DNA of 25,354 nucleotides. Source: Fidelibacterota bacterium UBA6817. Lineage in GTDB: Bacteria; Fidelibacterota; Fidelibacteria; Fidelibacterales; Fidelibacteraceae. Of this stretch, positions 8,363 to 16,958 are shown piece by piece. Under the pieces are notes generated by a model. It searched no databases. It saw only the letters and a program-made list of their open reading frames with translations, and was not told the DNA's origin. The position numbers were made by a program, and so were the translations under genes. Each line of letters starts with the position of its first letter. Position 1 is the first letter of the stretch. The stretch covers positions 1 to 25,354 of the forward strand of contig DKER01000184.1 of the NCBI GenBank assembly GCA_002452555.1, given 5' to 3'.

Positions 8363-10908
8363 TGTGTACTCACCTCCAGACCATAATAAATTGGAACATT
8401 CAATTCATAAATATTACCCCTGAACGGATCTGTCCAGAGTCCCGGATCGTCAAAAAGATTATTAACATAAAGGGATACTTCGGTATTCTGACCCAAAGAT
8501 TTGCTCAGTCGGGCGTTTACAATCCACTGGTCTCCGTAATCCCATCGTTTCCCATCATACCAGTATGTCATGCCTTGGTGGAGCAACACCGGATGACCTT
8601 CAAGAACAGCTTCAATTGCATTGGATTTGTAAATGGTTCTTTTTTGATCAAAGGGTATATACTGCACATCCACCGTCAGCCATATTCCTAATCTCTGATT
8701 GATAAACGAAGTTTGCTGGCCTAAAATAATTTTGTGTTTCCATGTTTCAGAGCTGGGTGCCCAGATCTCCTCCCAGGATGTATCCGGGGAGCTGTCATAA
8801 TACCGCCCTTTGCTTCCCTGTCTGGAATAGCGATACGTTGCATTAAATACAAATTTCAGACTTTTAATTCGTTTGGTCTGAAGTGCAAACTCCAAACCGC
8901 GGTCCCTGCTCCAGGCCTTGTTTTCCATAATAGCATAGGTCAAAGAAGTGAGAGTGTCCGGATTGATTTCATATCCTGAAGGATACGTTGTCGTGGATGG
9001 CATATCATTGGATATCGAATAGTATCCCGTCAATGAAAGTCCGATCCATTCCGACGCCTTCCAGTCAATGCTTGTTTCCACTTTATCGGTGTAATACGCT
9101 TTCAGGTCAGGATTTTGCTGCTTGAATTCCACCTCAACCCATTGGGAATCAACAAAGGTTTTCACATATGCAGAATTTCTGTACACGTGACTCAGGGAAA
9201 TGGATTTTACGCTGCGGCCTGCACCAAAACGCCAGAACAGATCATCGAATACCTGGACCCGTGTATTAAAACGCGGGCTCAGAAATTCACCCTGTCTGGC
9301 ATCCAGAAAGGAAAAAGTCCCGTCATTTATCCCCGGATCAAATCCCCTGAAATTGATGGCATCATAGCGCAACCCGTACATCATTTCAATGCTGCGCTTG
9401 TTAAGGATCCATTTATTGTTTTTTTCACCGTACAAACTGATCTTTGGAAATCCCGGGAATTCATCAAAGGAATAGCTTCTTCGGGTACTGTAGGCGCCAT
9501 AATAGTTATAAACAGAATCAAGGGTAACTCCCTTGCCGGTATTTTTTTGATAATTAATATCTAATCCGAAAAGGGTCCCGCTTTCATTGCCGTTTTTATG
9601 TCTCGTTTTCTCCTGACGCATAAATTTTGTAAAAACATTCCATTCCCGGCCATCTTCCCATACTTCACCGATATAACCGTATACTGTGTCAATCTGATCG
9701 TTCACCCAGCGGCTTCGGTAGTTATCTTTCCGGTTCATGGAGACATTGAAATTTCCCGAATAGTTAATATCTTTTTCCGGTTTAAAGTTCAGCTGAAGGC
9801 CTGAGGTGGTCCTGTAATCCCTGTTATGCCGCCCAACTCGGTTCGCATCCGTTGGTCTTTCATCATCCAGGGAACGTGTATAACTGCCCCTCATAACATA
9901 ATCGAGCTTTTTATCAAGCGCGTTGCCTGAATATACGCCGCTTACATAGAAACGGTGATATTCATCCCCCTTTTTCCGGATATTGCGTTCACTGTATGCA
10001 TAATTTCCGTGAAAATCAAACGTCCCGCCGAAAGGCATTTTAAAACCGGTGCTGTAGCTCAGACCTTTCGTGTCCGGATTAAATTTTCCCTTAAGCCGGG
10101 AGCGGATCATCCCCTTTTTCGTTTCAACTTTTATCACACCATCTGCAAAATTGCTGTATTCTACGGAGGGAATACCGGTAATCACTTCCACCCGTTCAAT
10201 ATCATCGGCAGGAATCGTGCGCAAATCAATGCCTGATGCCAATGAACTGCTTAAGGCCGTGATTACGGCATCGTTACTGATTTCCTGACCATCAACCATG
10301 ACGGTTGTGCCGAATGTTTCATTGCCGGCGAGATTTCCCCCTGTTGTATGTGCAACTTTTCTGATACCGATGCTCTGAGCATCCGACAATCCGATTTTTC
10401 GTGATTTTTCAACACCGGGAATCAGGGTCAGCACATCACCCAGATTATCCGCCTGAAGATGATCAATTTCACCGCTGTCAATTCGTCTGGTTGTAACCAG
10501 TTCGCTCTGGATCAGTTCTTTCTCAACAGCTTTCACCTCTATTCCGCCAATCATAAAACAGTATTCAGAATTCCATCGCCCCGTTTGATTAATAAGACGA
10601 ATAACCACATCATATGATTGACCTTCCAAAACCTGAAAATCAAAAAGGCTGTTGCTGTAAAAACCTTCCTTCAGAGCAGCCAGTTTATACCGGCCTTCCG
10701 GAACATTTCTCAGCATAAAGAACCCTTCCTGGTCTGACATGGTTTCAAGGTGGAATGTTTCATTGTCAGGATCTTCCAAAACAATGAGGGCTTCAGGAAT
10801 AATGCTCTTTTCCATATGGCAAACCACTTTGCCTTTAATATCTGCAGACAGGGCAGGACACACAGACAACAGAAGAAAAAGAATAATTTTCAGAAACGCT
10901 TTGCTCAT
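8356..10908 (-). CDS. TonB-dependent outer-membrane receptor (copy A)
   Basis: An 850-residue receptor: signal peptide (MSKAFLKIILFLLLSVCPALSA), a carboxypeptidase-regulatory-like domain (about 22-100, with DQEGFFMLRNVPEGRYKL), a TonB plug (about 130-275: LGDVLTLIPGV, TVMVDGQEIS, IERVEVITGIPSVEY) and a 22-strand-type barrel to the end (ELNVPIYYGLEVSTQW). It should import a ligand across the outer membrane using TonB/ExbBD, none of which is in the window. It is not SusC-like, and no SusD neighbour exists. I chose ATG 10908 because it forms an ATGA overlap with the stop of the preceding gene; an upstream in-frame ATG lies within that gene. The DUF4876-like lipoprotein gene overlaps its 3' end. 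The paralogue in operon B has the same order of neighbours. Confidence 0.9.
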   Translation of the reverse strand: MSKAFLKIILFLLLSVCPALSADIKGKVVCHMEKSIIPEALIVLEDPDNETFHLETMSDQEGFFMLRNVPEGRYKLAALKEGFYSNSLFDFQVLEGQSYDVVIRLINQTGRWNSEYCFMIGGIEVKAVEKELIQSELVTTRRIDSGEIDHLQADNLGDVLTLIPGVEKSRKIGLSDAQSIGIRKVAHTTGGNLAGNETFGTTVMVDGQEISNDAVITALSSSLASGIDLRTIPADDIERVEVITGIPSVEYSNFADGVIKVETKKGMIRSRLKGKFNPDTKGLSYSTGFKMPFGGTFDFHGNYAYSERNIRKKGDEYHRFYVSGVYSGNALDKKLDYVMRGSYTRSLDDERPTDANRVGRHNRDYRTTSGLQLNFKPEKDINYSGNFNVSMNRKDNYRSRWVNDQIDTVYGYIGEVWEDGREWNVFTKFMRQEKTRHKNGNESGTLFGLDINYQKNTGKGVTLDSVYNYYGAYSTRRSYSFDEFPGFPKISLYGEKNNKWILNKRSIEMMYGLRYDAINFRGFDPGINDGTFSFLDARQGEFLSPRFNTRVQVFDDLFWRFGAGRSVKSISLSHVYRNSAYVKTFVDSQWVEVEFKQQNPDLKAYYTDKVETSIDWKASEWIGLSLTGYYSISNDMPSTTTYPSGYEINPDTLTSLTYAIMENKAWSRDRGLEFALQTKRIKSLKFVFNATYRYSRQGSKGRYYDSSPDTSWEEIWAPSSETWKHKIILGQQTSFINQRLGIWLTVDVQYIPFDQKRTIYKSNAIEAVLEGHPVLLHQGMTYWYDGKRWDYGDQWIVNARLSKSLGQNTEVSLYVNNLFDDPGLWTDPFRGNIYELNVPIYYGLEVSTQW

Positions 10909-12164
10909 TTCCTTTCCGGGCGCCATAACGGCACATATATGTACACAAGGCATGCAATCAAACCATAGAAACCCGTAACAGTTACAAGAATCAATTCAGG
11001 AATTGCAGATTTAAATGTGCGCTCTTCCTTTTTAAGAAAAAACATAAACACGATCAAAGCAATGAGATTGCCAATCAGAGCAAGGGGGAAATTCCAAGTG
11101 GTGAAAAGACCGACAAAAGTCGTAGAACCATCATACAGCGTCAGTGTAAAGGGAAAAAGAAAATTTGCAACCTTACCCTGAAAATAATCATCCCGGGTTT
11201 TCCATGATTCATGATATTCATCCAACAGATTATAATCTCTGTCCGTTACGAAAACGTCAATTCTATCATTATTCTGGATTGAGACCTGCCGGAAAAAGAG
11301 ATCGGTTGTAATGATCACCGTTGAATAATGGCTGTCATAATAACCCATTGTGGGCAATTCAACCGGTTTATAATTATCATAGGTGAGGAAGAACAGTCTG
11401 TCATCGTCTGAGACAACAACGCCGTAATATTCCTTCAGAACATTCTCGGAAACGATGATTGAACGGATAGGAATACTCGCCGGAAAATTTGCTTTATTTA
11501 CCACGGGCTGTCCTTTAGCTTTTTTTACGTGATAAAGTTCATCCTTACCGTCAATAATAAAACACCCTTCATCAAAAGCTTTCCGGGTTGTGGGATTCAT
11601 AAAAACGGATTTGGCAGGAAATTCAAAACCGTTGTCAATCAGAGCTTGTGTAAAACGCTCTGTCAGGTCTTCATCGATTTTTTTGGTAACGCTGTTGATA
11701 AATTCCATGCGTTTATTTTGAATCCGAAAAAACTCTTCAGGAAATTCAAGGCGCACCCTGCCGGATTCTGATTCCAAAAGAGGATAAAGAGGAATCAGGG
11801 GCTGGTCAAGTTGATAGGGTCTTATGCGATGCATATTTCTGTTTCGCTTTATCTCGTTCGGGTCCAGCTTAACGCCATGAATAGATTCGGGCATACGACC
11901 GTCAGAGATCAGTTGCATATAATAAAAGAACGGAAGTTTTGCTTCATATTCATCCCTGTCATACGTATTGCCGTCGGCGTCTACAAATATTTGCCCATCA
12001 TCGCCCCGGCGGGACATGATAAATACTGAATCCACCGGAGAATAGGAAAGATAGGGCGTGTTTGTTTTTACATCAAAAAAGATCCAGTAAAGATCCGGAA
12101 GGTATACGGACATTACCAGCACTGCAACGAGAATTAATGTATATCTGCTGAGGCGAACAATCAT
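10905..12164 (-). CDS. DUF4857-like membrane protein linked to an ABC transporter
   Basis: A 419-residue protein with one N-terminal membrane segment (about 8-30), a large soluble domain of some 300 residues that should face outside the cytoplasm, and two C-terminal membrane segments (about 350-372 and 385-410). The soluble part has no motif I can tie to an enzyme; it holds PYLSYSPVDSVF, DADGNTYDRDEYE and FTLTLYDGSTTFVGLFTTWNFP. I believe this is the DUF4857 family known beside ABC-2 transporters in Bacteroidota. Its ATGA overlap with the permease gene and with the TBDT gene indicates one translation-coupled unit. A likely role is an accessory subunit of the ABC transporter that handles the substrate on the periplasmic side; this is inference from context. 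Confidence 0.7.
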   Translation of the reverse strand: MIVRLSRYTLILVAVLVMSVYLPDLYWIFFDVKTNTPYLSYSPVDSVFIMSRRGDDGQIFVDADGNTYDRDEYEAKLPFFYYMQLISDGRMPESIHGVKLDPNEIKRNRNMHRIRPYQLDQPLIPLYPLLESESGRVRLEFPEEFFRIQNKRMEFINSVTKKIDEDLTERFTQALIDNGFEFPAKSVFMNPTTRKAFDEGCFIIDGKDELYHVKKAKGQPVVNKANFPASIPIRSIIVSENVLKEYYGVVVSDDDRLFFLTYDNYKPVELPTMGYYDSHYSTVIITTDLFFRQVSIQNNDRIDVFVTDRDYNLLDEYHESWKTRDDYFQGKVANFLFPFTLTLYDGSTTFVGLFTTWNFPLALIGNLIALIVFMFFLKKEERTFKSAIPELILVTVTGFYGLIACLVYIYVPLWRPERK

Positions 12165-12832
12165 TTATAAACTCCCTTTTTAAATCGGTGACCAGAATAG
12201 ATAACGGATACGGACAATAAAAGTGTCACAACAATCATAATCAGAAGAACTCTGTCATAGATATTATAAAACCAAGCGTTGAGAAAAAGTTTACCGAATC
12301 CAACAGCGAAAAGAATATAAAGAATTCGCCGTTTCCACATCGGCTCCAAAATTATATATGAAGCGAGGGAATATGCAGACAACCCCAACAGGTACCATGG
12401 AAGAATAGTCCCTAATGCGCTGTGAACAATATTTGAGGGGAAAAACACGTAACCTGCTGCGAGAAAACACAGAGCGGAAACAATAAAAATGACCAAGAGA
12501 GATACATACCCGATCCCAGTCATAGCCAGAAGAACATTGTACTCGTCAACCGGAAGGTGGAAGGTGAGTTTAATACGTTTACGCTGAATTTCAGGGACAA
12601 ACTGAACCGTTGCGATAACAAGGCCTGCCAAGAGGGGGAGATACTGAAGAAATGAGTAATACTTTACACCTCTGTAGATAATATTGTACCAGTAGCCCGG
12701 AGCTTCATTAAAACGAAAGGTGTGTCCAACCGATGCGTAAATATATATCAACACGCCGGCAAACAAAATGCCCATTGCCAAAAAAGCCCATCGAATTTTT
12801 AACCACTCTTTATAGAAAATTGATTTAACCAT
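12161..12832 (-). CDS. ABC-2-type transporter permease
   Basis: A 223-residue integral membrane protein with about six hydrophobic segments and a short N-terminal cytoplasmic stretch (MVKSIFYKEWLKIRW), typical of ABC-2/NosY-type permeases. A loop with QFVPEIQRKRIKLTFHLPV is like the coupling-helix region of such permeases. ATG 12832 is set by GGAGGA four bases upstream; an in-frame TTG extension to 12880 would overlap the ATPase gene and has no hydrophobic content. The ATPase gene ends 10 bases upstream and the DUF4857-like gene overlaps the stop by four bases. Substrate unknown. The permease is about 50 residues shorter than typical NosY proteins. Confidence 0.85.
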   Translation of the reverse strand: MVKSIFYKEWLKIRWAFLAMGILFAGVLIYIYASVGHTFRFNEAPGYWYNIIYRGVKYYSFLQYLPLLAGLVIATVQFVPEIQRKRIKLTFHLPVDEYNVLLAMTGIGYVSLLVIFIVSALCFLAAGYVFFPSNIVHSALGTILPWYLLGLSAYSLASYIILEPMWKRRILYILFAVGFGKLFLNAWFYNIYDRVLLIMIVVTLLLSVSVIYSGHRFKKGVYK

Positions 12833-12835
12833 TAT

Positions 12836-12841
12836 TCCTCC
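12836..12841 (-). promoter_or_regulatory. Ribosome binding site that sets the permease start
   Basis: GGAGGA on the minus strand, three bases before ATG 12832, lying between the ATPase stop and the permease start. It rules against a longer TTG-initiated form. Confidence 0.8.
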
Positions 12842-12842
12842 G

Positions 12843-13730
12843 TTAATATTTACCGGTGATACCGATAAAGGCATCTTCAAGGGTCATGTGGACTTCCCGG
12901 AAATTGTCAAACGCAATTCCTTTTTCTTTCAGGTATTTTTTTACCTCTTCGGGGTTTTGGAATGAATACATTTCAGCATGATTTTTAACTCGGTCAAAAT
13001 TCACGACAACATCATCTTTCTCAAGAAAAGCCGGCCCGTCTTTCAGAAGAAAATCATACTGACGAAAGTGATTCATGAAATATTCCATGGATGACGAATG
13101 CAATACACCCTCATATCCCATGATAACCACATCATCAATTAACCGTTCCATGTCCTGTATAATGTGGGATGTTACAAAAATTGTTTTATTTTCTGCTTTG
13201 CCGTACTCTGCCAGAAATTCTACAAACAGACGGCGATAACCCGGATCCAGTCCCATGGAAAAATCATCCATTATCATCAGATCAGGATCCTGGGCCAGAA
13301 TCAGTCCCAAGGCAACCTGGCTCTGCTGACCGCAACTCATGGTGGAAATTTTTTGTTTTTCAGTGATTTGAAGCTTGCTCATCAATTCGTAATACGGTTC
13401 TTTTTTCCATTGGGGATAAAACTGTGCGTAAAATTTCTCAATCTGGTAGATATTCATAAAATCATATTGAATATGTCCTTCCAGCAAAAATCCGACCCGG
13501 GATTTTATTTCAGGACTCAGATACTGAGAATTTTCACCTAGGATGAAGCATTCTCCGGCTTTTGGTTCAAGAAAGCCGTTCAAAATGTTAATCGTTGTTG
13601 TTTTTCCTGTCCCATTTTTTCCAAGCAACCCTAATATTGAACCGGTTTTGATATTAAAACTCATGTTCTCATAGACCTTCTTGGCTCCGTAATAATGAGT
13701 AAGATTCCGGCATTCTACAGCGTATTCCAT
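12843..13730 (-). CDS. ABC transporter ATP-binding protein (CcmA/NosF-like) with degenerate signature
   Basis: A 295-residue ATPase. Walker A is GKNGTGKT (37-44). Its Q-loop region reads GFLLEG. The signature is MSCGQQSQ (131-138) in place of LSGGQ. Walker B is LMIMDD (151-156), with Asp156 where the catalytic Glu is usual; the D-loop SMGLD and H-loop TSH (His189) are kept. The C-terminal 90 residues form the extra domain common to CcmA/NosF-type exporters' ATPases. As first gene of operon A it partners the permease that starts 10 bases on. The conservative E-to-D change may slow hydrolysis rather than abolish it. The start is ATG 13730 preceded by GAGAGG. The promoter is proposed at 13923-13950, leaving a 5' leader of roughly 185 bases. 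Confidence 0.9.
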   Translation of the reverse strand: MEYAVECRNLTHYYGAKKVYENMSFNIKTGSILGLLGKNGTGKTTTINILNGFLEPKAGECFILGENSQYLSPEIKSRVGFLLEGHIQYDFMNIYQIEKFYAQFYPQWKKEPYYELMSKLQITEKQKISTMSCGQQSQVALGLILAQDPDLMIMDDFSMGLDPGYRRLFVEFLAEYGKAENKTIFVTSHIIQDMERLIDDVVIMGYEGVLHSSSMEYFMNHFRQYDFLLKDGPAFLEKDDVVVNFDRVKNHAEMYSFQNPEEVKKYLKEKGIAFDNFREVHMTLEDAFIGITGKY

Positions 13731-13916
13731 GCGCCTCTCTTTGTTTATGTTTACATTATAAATAGCAGAGATATGTTCGGAAACTCTTCTTTAAATGGCA
13801 AGTTAAAAATTGACAATAATTCACTTATTTTCAAAAAAATTGAAATAAATACAGGAATATTTGTCATTTTGAAGAATAAACATACACTAAATGGCTATAT
13901 AAACGCTTTGTTGTAT

Positions 13917-13950
13917 TGCATAATTATACATAATATGCATAATCATTCAA
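13917..13950 (-). promoter_or_regulatory. Candidate promoter of operon A overlapped by a palindrome
   Basis: Minus strand: TTGAAT (13950-13945), a 16-base spacer and TATAAT (13928-13923). A perfect 6-bp inverted repeat, TGCATA (13917-13922) and TATGCA (13934-13939), is centred on the -10 box, a usual place for a repressor site. A second option further down is TTGTCA, 17 bases, TAAAGA, closer to the ATPase start. Confidence 0.5.
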
Positions 13951-14001
13951 CCGGTGTTTTTACGTTTTGTTACTTTTTATAACCCTTCTTTAACACCGGT
14001 T
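13949..14001. repeat. Perfect 10-bp inverted repeat upstream of operon A
   Basis: AACCGGTGTT (13949-13958) and AACACCGGTT (13992-14001) are exact inverted copies separated by 33 bases. The inner arm touches the proposed -35 box. They could be two half-sites for an activator or looping repressor. As a hairpin the loop is large and no T-tract follows, so a terminator for operon B is less likely. Confidence 0.5.
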
Positions 14002-14038
14002 ATTTCTGTATTCCTTTTTCGGCATTTCGGAAAATTGA

Positions 14039-16870
14039 TCAATCTTTTTCGGGATACAAAACAATCTGCAGAGGTTTTGTTGTGTTCAGATATTTTACGG
14101 CACTTTCCACGACGTTATCTTTTGTCAGGGAGTTAATATATTCCTCTGCCTGAAGGATTGAATGAATATCATCACCGTAAAAGTAGGCGTTTTTCAATTC
14201 ATTAAGCCAGAAAGTGTTGTTTTTAAGATTATTTTGCCGTTGCCTGATCTCAATTTCACGCACTTTTTCAACTGCAGCAGGGTCCAATTCGCCGTTCTGT
14301 ATCCTTTCCAATTCTTCAAAAAGTTTATGGGTTAATTCTTCAACCCTGGCCGGTTCACAGGAAAAATAAAACTGGAAAACAGTCTGTTCCTCCGGATGGC
14401 GAGAGATGCTGTTCCGAACGGAAACGCCGTATGTGCCGCTGCTTTCTTCCCGGATCACTTCCCTAAGCCGGGCTCTAAGCACGCTGTTCAGAGCTTTTGT
14501 ATAGAATTCTTCAGATTGAGAGTAGGCAAAAGGACTGTGAATCAAAATGAAATTGTTGCTCTTGCTTTCAGAACCTCTGAAAATATTTCTTAAAAGTGGT
14601 CCTTCAACATATCGGACGCCTTCATCTCTCCAGGATTCTTTTCTCCCTGTTGACGGAAGTGTGGCAATATATTGCTCTATGAAGGGTTTGATATTATCCT
14701 TTGAAAAATTTCCGACAAAGACAAAGACAAAATCCCCGGCATCTGCAAAACGGTCTTTGTAAAAATTTAACGCTGTTTCCATATCCAGCTTGTCAAGATC
14801 ATCCATAACCATGGGAATTCTTCGCGGATGGTGATCATAGATAATGGAAATGATGCTGTCATTGTATACGGATTCCGGGTCAGATTCAGCATTAAATAAT
14901 CTGGCGCGATATTGTTCCACCAAGGTTTTAAAGGCTGTCGTGTCGGCCCGCGGCTCAGTAAAATAGGAATAAATCATTTCAAACATGGTTTCGGCATCTT
15001 CAACTGTCGTGTTACCTTTTAATCCTTCAGAAAGAGTGGCAACATATGGATCAACCCGGACACTTTTCCCTGCCATAAATTTTAAAAGATTGGTTGCATC
15101 ATAAGGACCTAAGCCGCTGTTTGAGACAAGCTGTGCTCCGATTTTGGCACTTTGCAGCGTTTCAGTTTCCGCAAGACTCCATCCTCCGGGACTTACGGCA
15201 TGAAACAGGATTTCATCATTTTTAAAATCAGTCGGTTTTAAAACGACTGTTATGCCGTTTGACAATTTCCACTCCGTAACATCAAGCAAAGGATACTCTT
15301 TTTCGCTCAATACGGTTCCCGGTTCGGGAAGGGCAGAAATCAAAGGTTCTATTAATTCTGATTCTGAATAAGGGTCAATATCTTTTGAGGAAACAGACAG
15401 AAAGAGTGTTTCGAGTTCTTCTGCCGTCGGAACAGGAATATCTTCCTTCTCCGGCAACTCAACAAGAACAATGCGGTTGTGGTCTGTCATAAGGCCCTTT
15501 GACACGGCCATGACTTCTTCCAGTGTTATTCCGGGAACTTCCTGTTGTGCCAGTTTGTATTCCCATTCAATGCCCGGAAGACTTTCAAATTTGAGAAAGT
15601 TCCGGATATATTCAGAGGCTATGGATGAAGATTCCCGTTTATCCCGTTCTGTGTAACTCCGGCGATAACCGGTTAAAAGCTGCTTTTTTGCCCGCTCCAG
15701 TTCCGACGGTAAAAAGCCGTAACGTTCTGCCCTCTCCGCCTCTGTTAAAATCGTTTCAAGACCTTCCAGCAGCCGTCCGGGTTTAGCCATAACATTCAAG
15801 CCAAAAACATCTACGGTGCGTACATAACTGCCTTTGCCCGTACTCGCCCTGACAAAGGGTGCGTCCGGGTTGCGGTTTATTTCACCCAGCCGGGCATTCA
15901 GCATGCGAAAATAAAGTGTTTCAACAAGGTTCTGTCTGTAGTCTTCAGCCGTTAAATGTATCTGGGGTTCCTTTTTATAATAAACACTGACTTTTTCCGT
16001 CGTTGCTTCTTTATCCGTTACAATAGAGTAAAGTGGTTTTTCATTATCGGGAACAGTAAAAAGTTCCCGTTCACGTGCCGGCTCCGGCCCTTTATACGGT
16101 GAGAACGTGTTTCGAATCCATGTCAACATAGAATCTGCATCAAAATCACCAATAGCAATGACAGCCATCAGGTCCGGACGATACCAGTCCTTGTAATACC
16201 GCTTTATTTCTGAATGTGGGGCCTTTCGTATTATCAACGTATCACCAATTGTGAGACGATCCGCATATCGTGATCCCTCAAAAAGCACTTTTATGTGTTC
16301 ATCAAACATACGGGCGCGAGCAGAGCGGCCATATCTGAACTCTTCGATGACAACCCCTTTTTCTTTTTCTACTTCCAGGGAATCCAGAAGCAGTTTAAAT
16401 GCCCAGTTTTCCAGAATATTAACGCCCATTTTCAGTAATTCCAGGGAATCCGTGGGAATTTGGAGCATATAGACTGTTTCGTCAAAACTGGTGTAAGCGT
16501 TTAAATCCCGGCCAAATCGTATTCCGATACGTTCCAGCGTATCAATCAACGTATTATGGGGATAATCTTCCATACCGTTAAAATGCAGGTGTTCCAGAAG
16601 ATGGGCAAATCCTTTCTGTGTATCATCTTCCAGCGTGGCGCCGGCATTGACCGCCAGACGCAATTCTGCCCGTTCTTCCGGTTTATTGTTTTCCCGAATA
16701 TAATATGTCATTCCGTTATCCAGCGTCCCTTTCAGGATTTTGGAATCCAGGGGGATTGGCTGAGAAAGAATAATTTCATCATTTTCCTTAATAACCGTTT
16801 TGTCTGAACATGAGACAAGCAACATCATTCCAATAATCAGTAAAAACCACAGTTGTTTTCTAATTCTCAT
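14039..16870 (-). CDS. M16-family zinc metallopeptidase lipoprotein (PqqL/pitrilysin type)
   Basis: A 943-residue lipoprotein (signal ending LLVSC, Cys21, followed by SDK). The N-terminal half holds the inverted zinc motif HxxEH as HLLEH (90-94), with a Glu in EKGVVIEE (about 177) as the likely third zinc ligand; the C-terminal half is the inactive M16 partner with FVFVFVGNFSKDNIKPFIEQY. The length fits the single-chain, four-domain layout of PqqL/FusC-type peptidases of about 930 residues, which close around small unfolded or compact peptides. It should act in the periplasm or on the outer membrane. It is the last gene of operon B, 88 bases after the C25-like gene. Its pairing with TBDTs suggests it digests imported or captured protein. 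AAGGAAAA precedes ATG 16870. Confidence 0.92.
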   Translation of the reverse strand: MRIRKQLWFLLIIGMMLLVSCSDKTVIKENDEIILSQPIPLDSKILKGTLDNGMTYYIRENNKPEERAELRLAVNAGATLEDDTQKGFAHLLEHLHFNGMEDYPHNTLIDTLERIGIRFGRDLNAYTSFDETVYMLQIPTDSLELLKMGVNILENWAFKLLLDSLEVEKEKGVVIEEFRYGRSARARMFDEHIKVLFEGSRYADRLTIGDTLIIRKAPHSEIKRYYKDWYRPDLMAVIAIGDFDADSMLTWIRNTFSPYKGPEPARERELFTVPDNEKPLYSIVTDKEATTEKVSVYYKKEPQIHLTAEDYRQNLVETLYFRMLNARLGEINRNPDAPFVRASTGKGSYVRTVDVFGLNVMAKPGRLLEGLETILTEAERAERYGFLPSELERAKKQLLTGYRRSYTERDKRESSSIASEYIRNFLKFESLPGIEWEYKLAQQEVPGITLEEVMAVSKGLMTDHNRIVLVELPEKEDIPVPTAEELETLFLSVSSKDIDPYSESELIEPLISALPEPGTVLSEKEYPLLDVTEWKLSNGITVVLKPTDFKNDEILFHAVSPGGWSLAETETLQSAKIGAQLVSNSGLGPYDATNLLKFMAGKSVRVDPYVATLSEGLKGNTTVEDAETMFEMIYSYFTEPRADTTAFKTLVEQYRARLFNAESDPESVYNDSIISIIYDHHPRRIPMVMDDLDKLDMETALNFYKDRFADAGDFVFVFVGNFSKDNIKPFIEQYIATLPSTGRKESWRDEGVRYVEGPLLRNIFRGSESKSNNFILIHSPFAYSQSEEFYTKALNSVLRARLREVIREESSGTYGVSVRNSISRHPEEQTVFQFYFSCEPARVEELTHKLFEELERIQNGELDPAAVEKVREIEIRQRQNNLKNNTFWLNELKNAYFYGDDIHSILQAEEYINSLTKDNVVESAVKYLNTTKPLQIVLYPEKD

Positions 16871-16958
16871 CCGTTTTCCTTTTTTGTTTTATCGGATTTT
16901 TTCCTTAATGCTGGTGTTTTAATTTTTTTAATAACAACGAAATTCCTTGAGAGTTCCG

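Larger units (their letters stand above)
13731..14038. other. 308-base AT-rich intergenic region between operons B and A
   Basis: It lies between the stop of the M16 peptidase gene (operon B) and the start of the ABC ATPase gene (operon A). I see a sigma70-like promoter, a palindrome over its -10 box and a long-range inverted repeat ending at its -35 box, listed separately. No clear T-tract terminator for operon B and no riboswitch motif I recognise. Small open frames here have no ribosome site and no convincing coding character. Confidence 0.6.

Noticed and set aside
9115..9564. Open frame of 149 codons on the plus strand
   Set aside because: Antisense to the copy A TBDT barrel; no recognisable domain or start signal.
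8356..10908. SusC-type polysaccharide utilisation receptor
   Set aside because: No SusD, glycoside hydrolase or anti-sigma/sigma genes nearby, and the receptor lacks the size (about 1000 residues) typical of SusC.
13731..13922. Riboswitch (cobalamin or other) in the operon A leader, since TBDT genes often have one
   Set aside because: The roughly 185-base leader is AT-rich without the GC-rich conserved boxes of the cobalamin riboswitch or any other class I can recognise.
13695..13982. Possible small plus-strand gene in the intergenic region
   Set aside because: No ribosome site, overlaps the ATPase start, low-complexity AT-rich composition; the region is better explained as promoter and operators.
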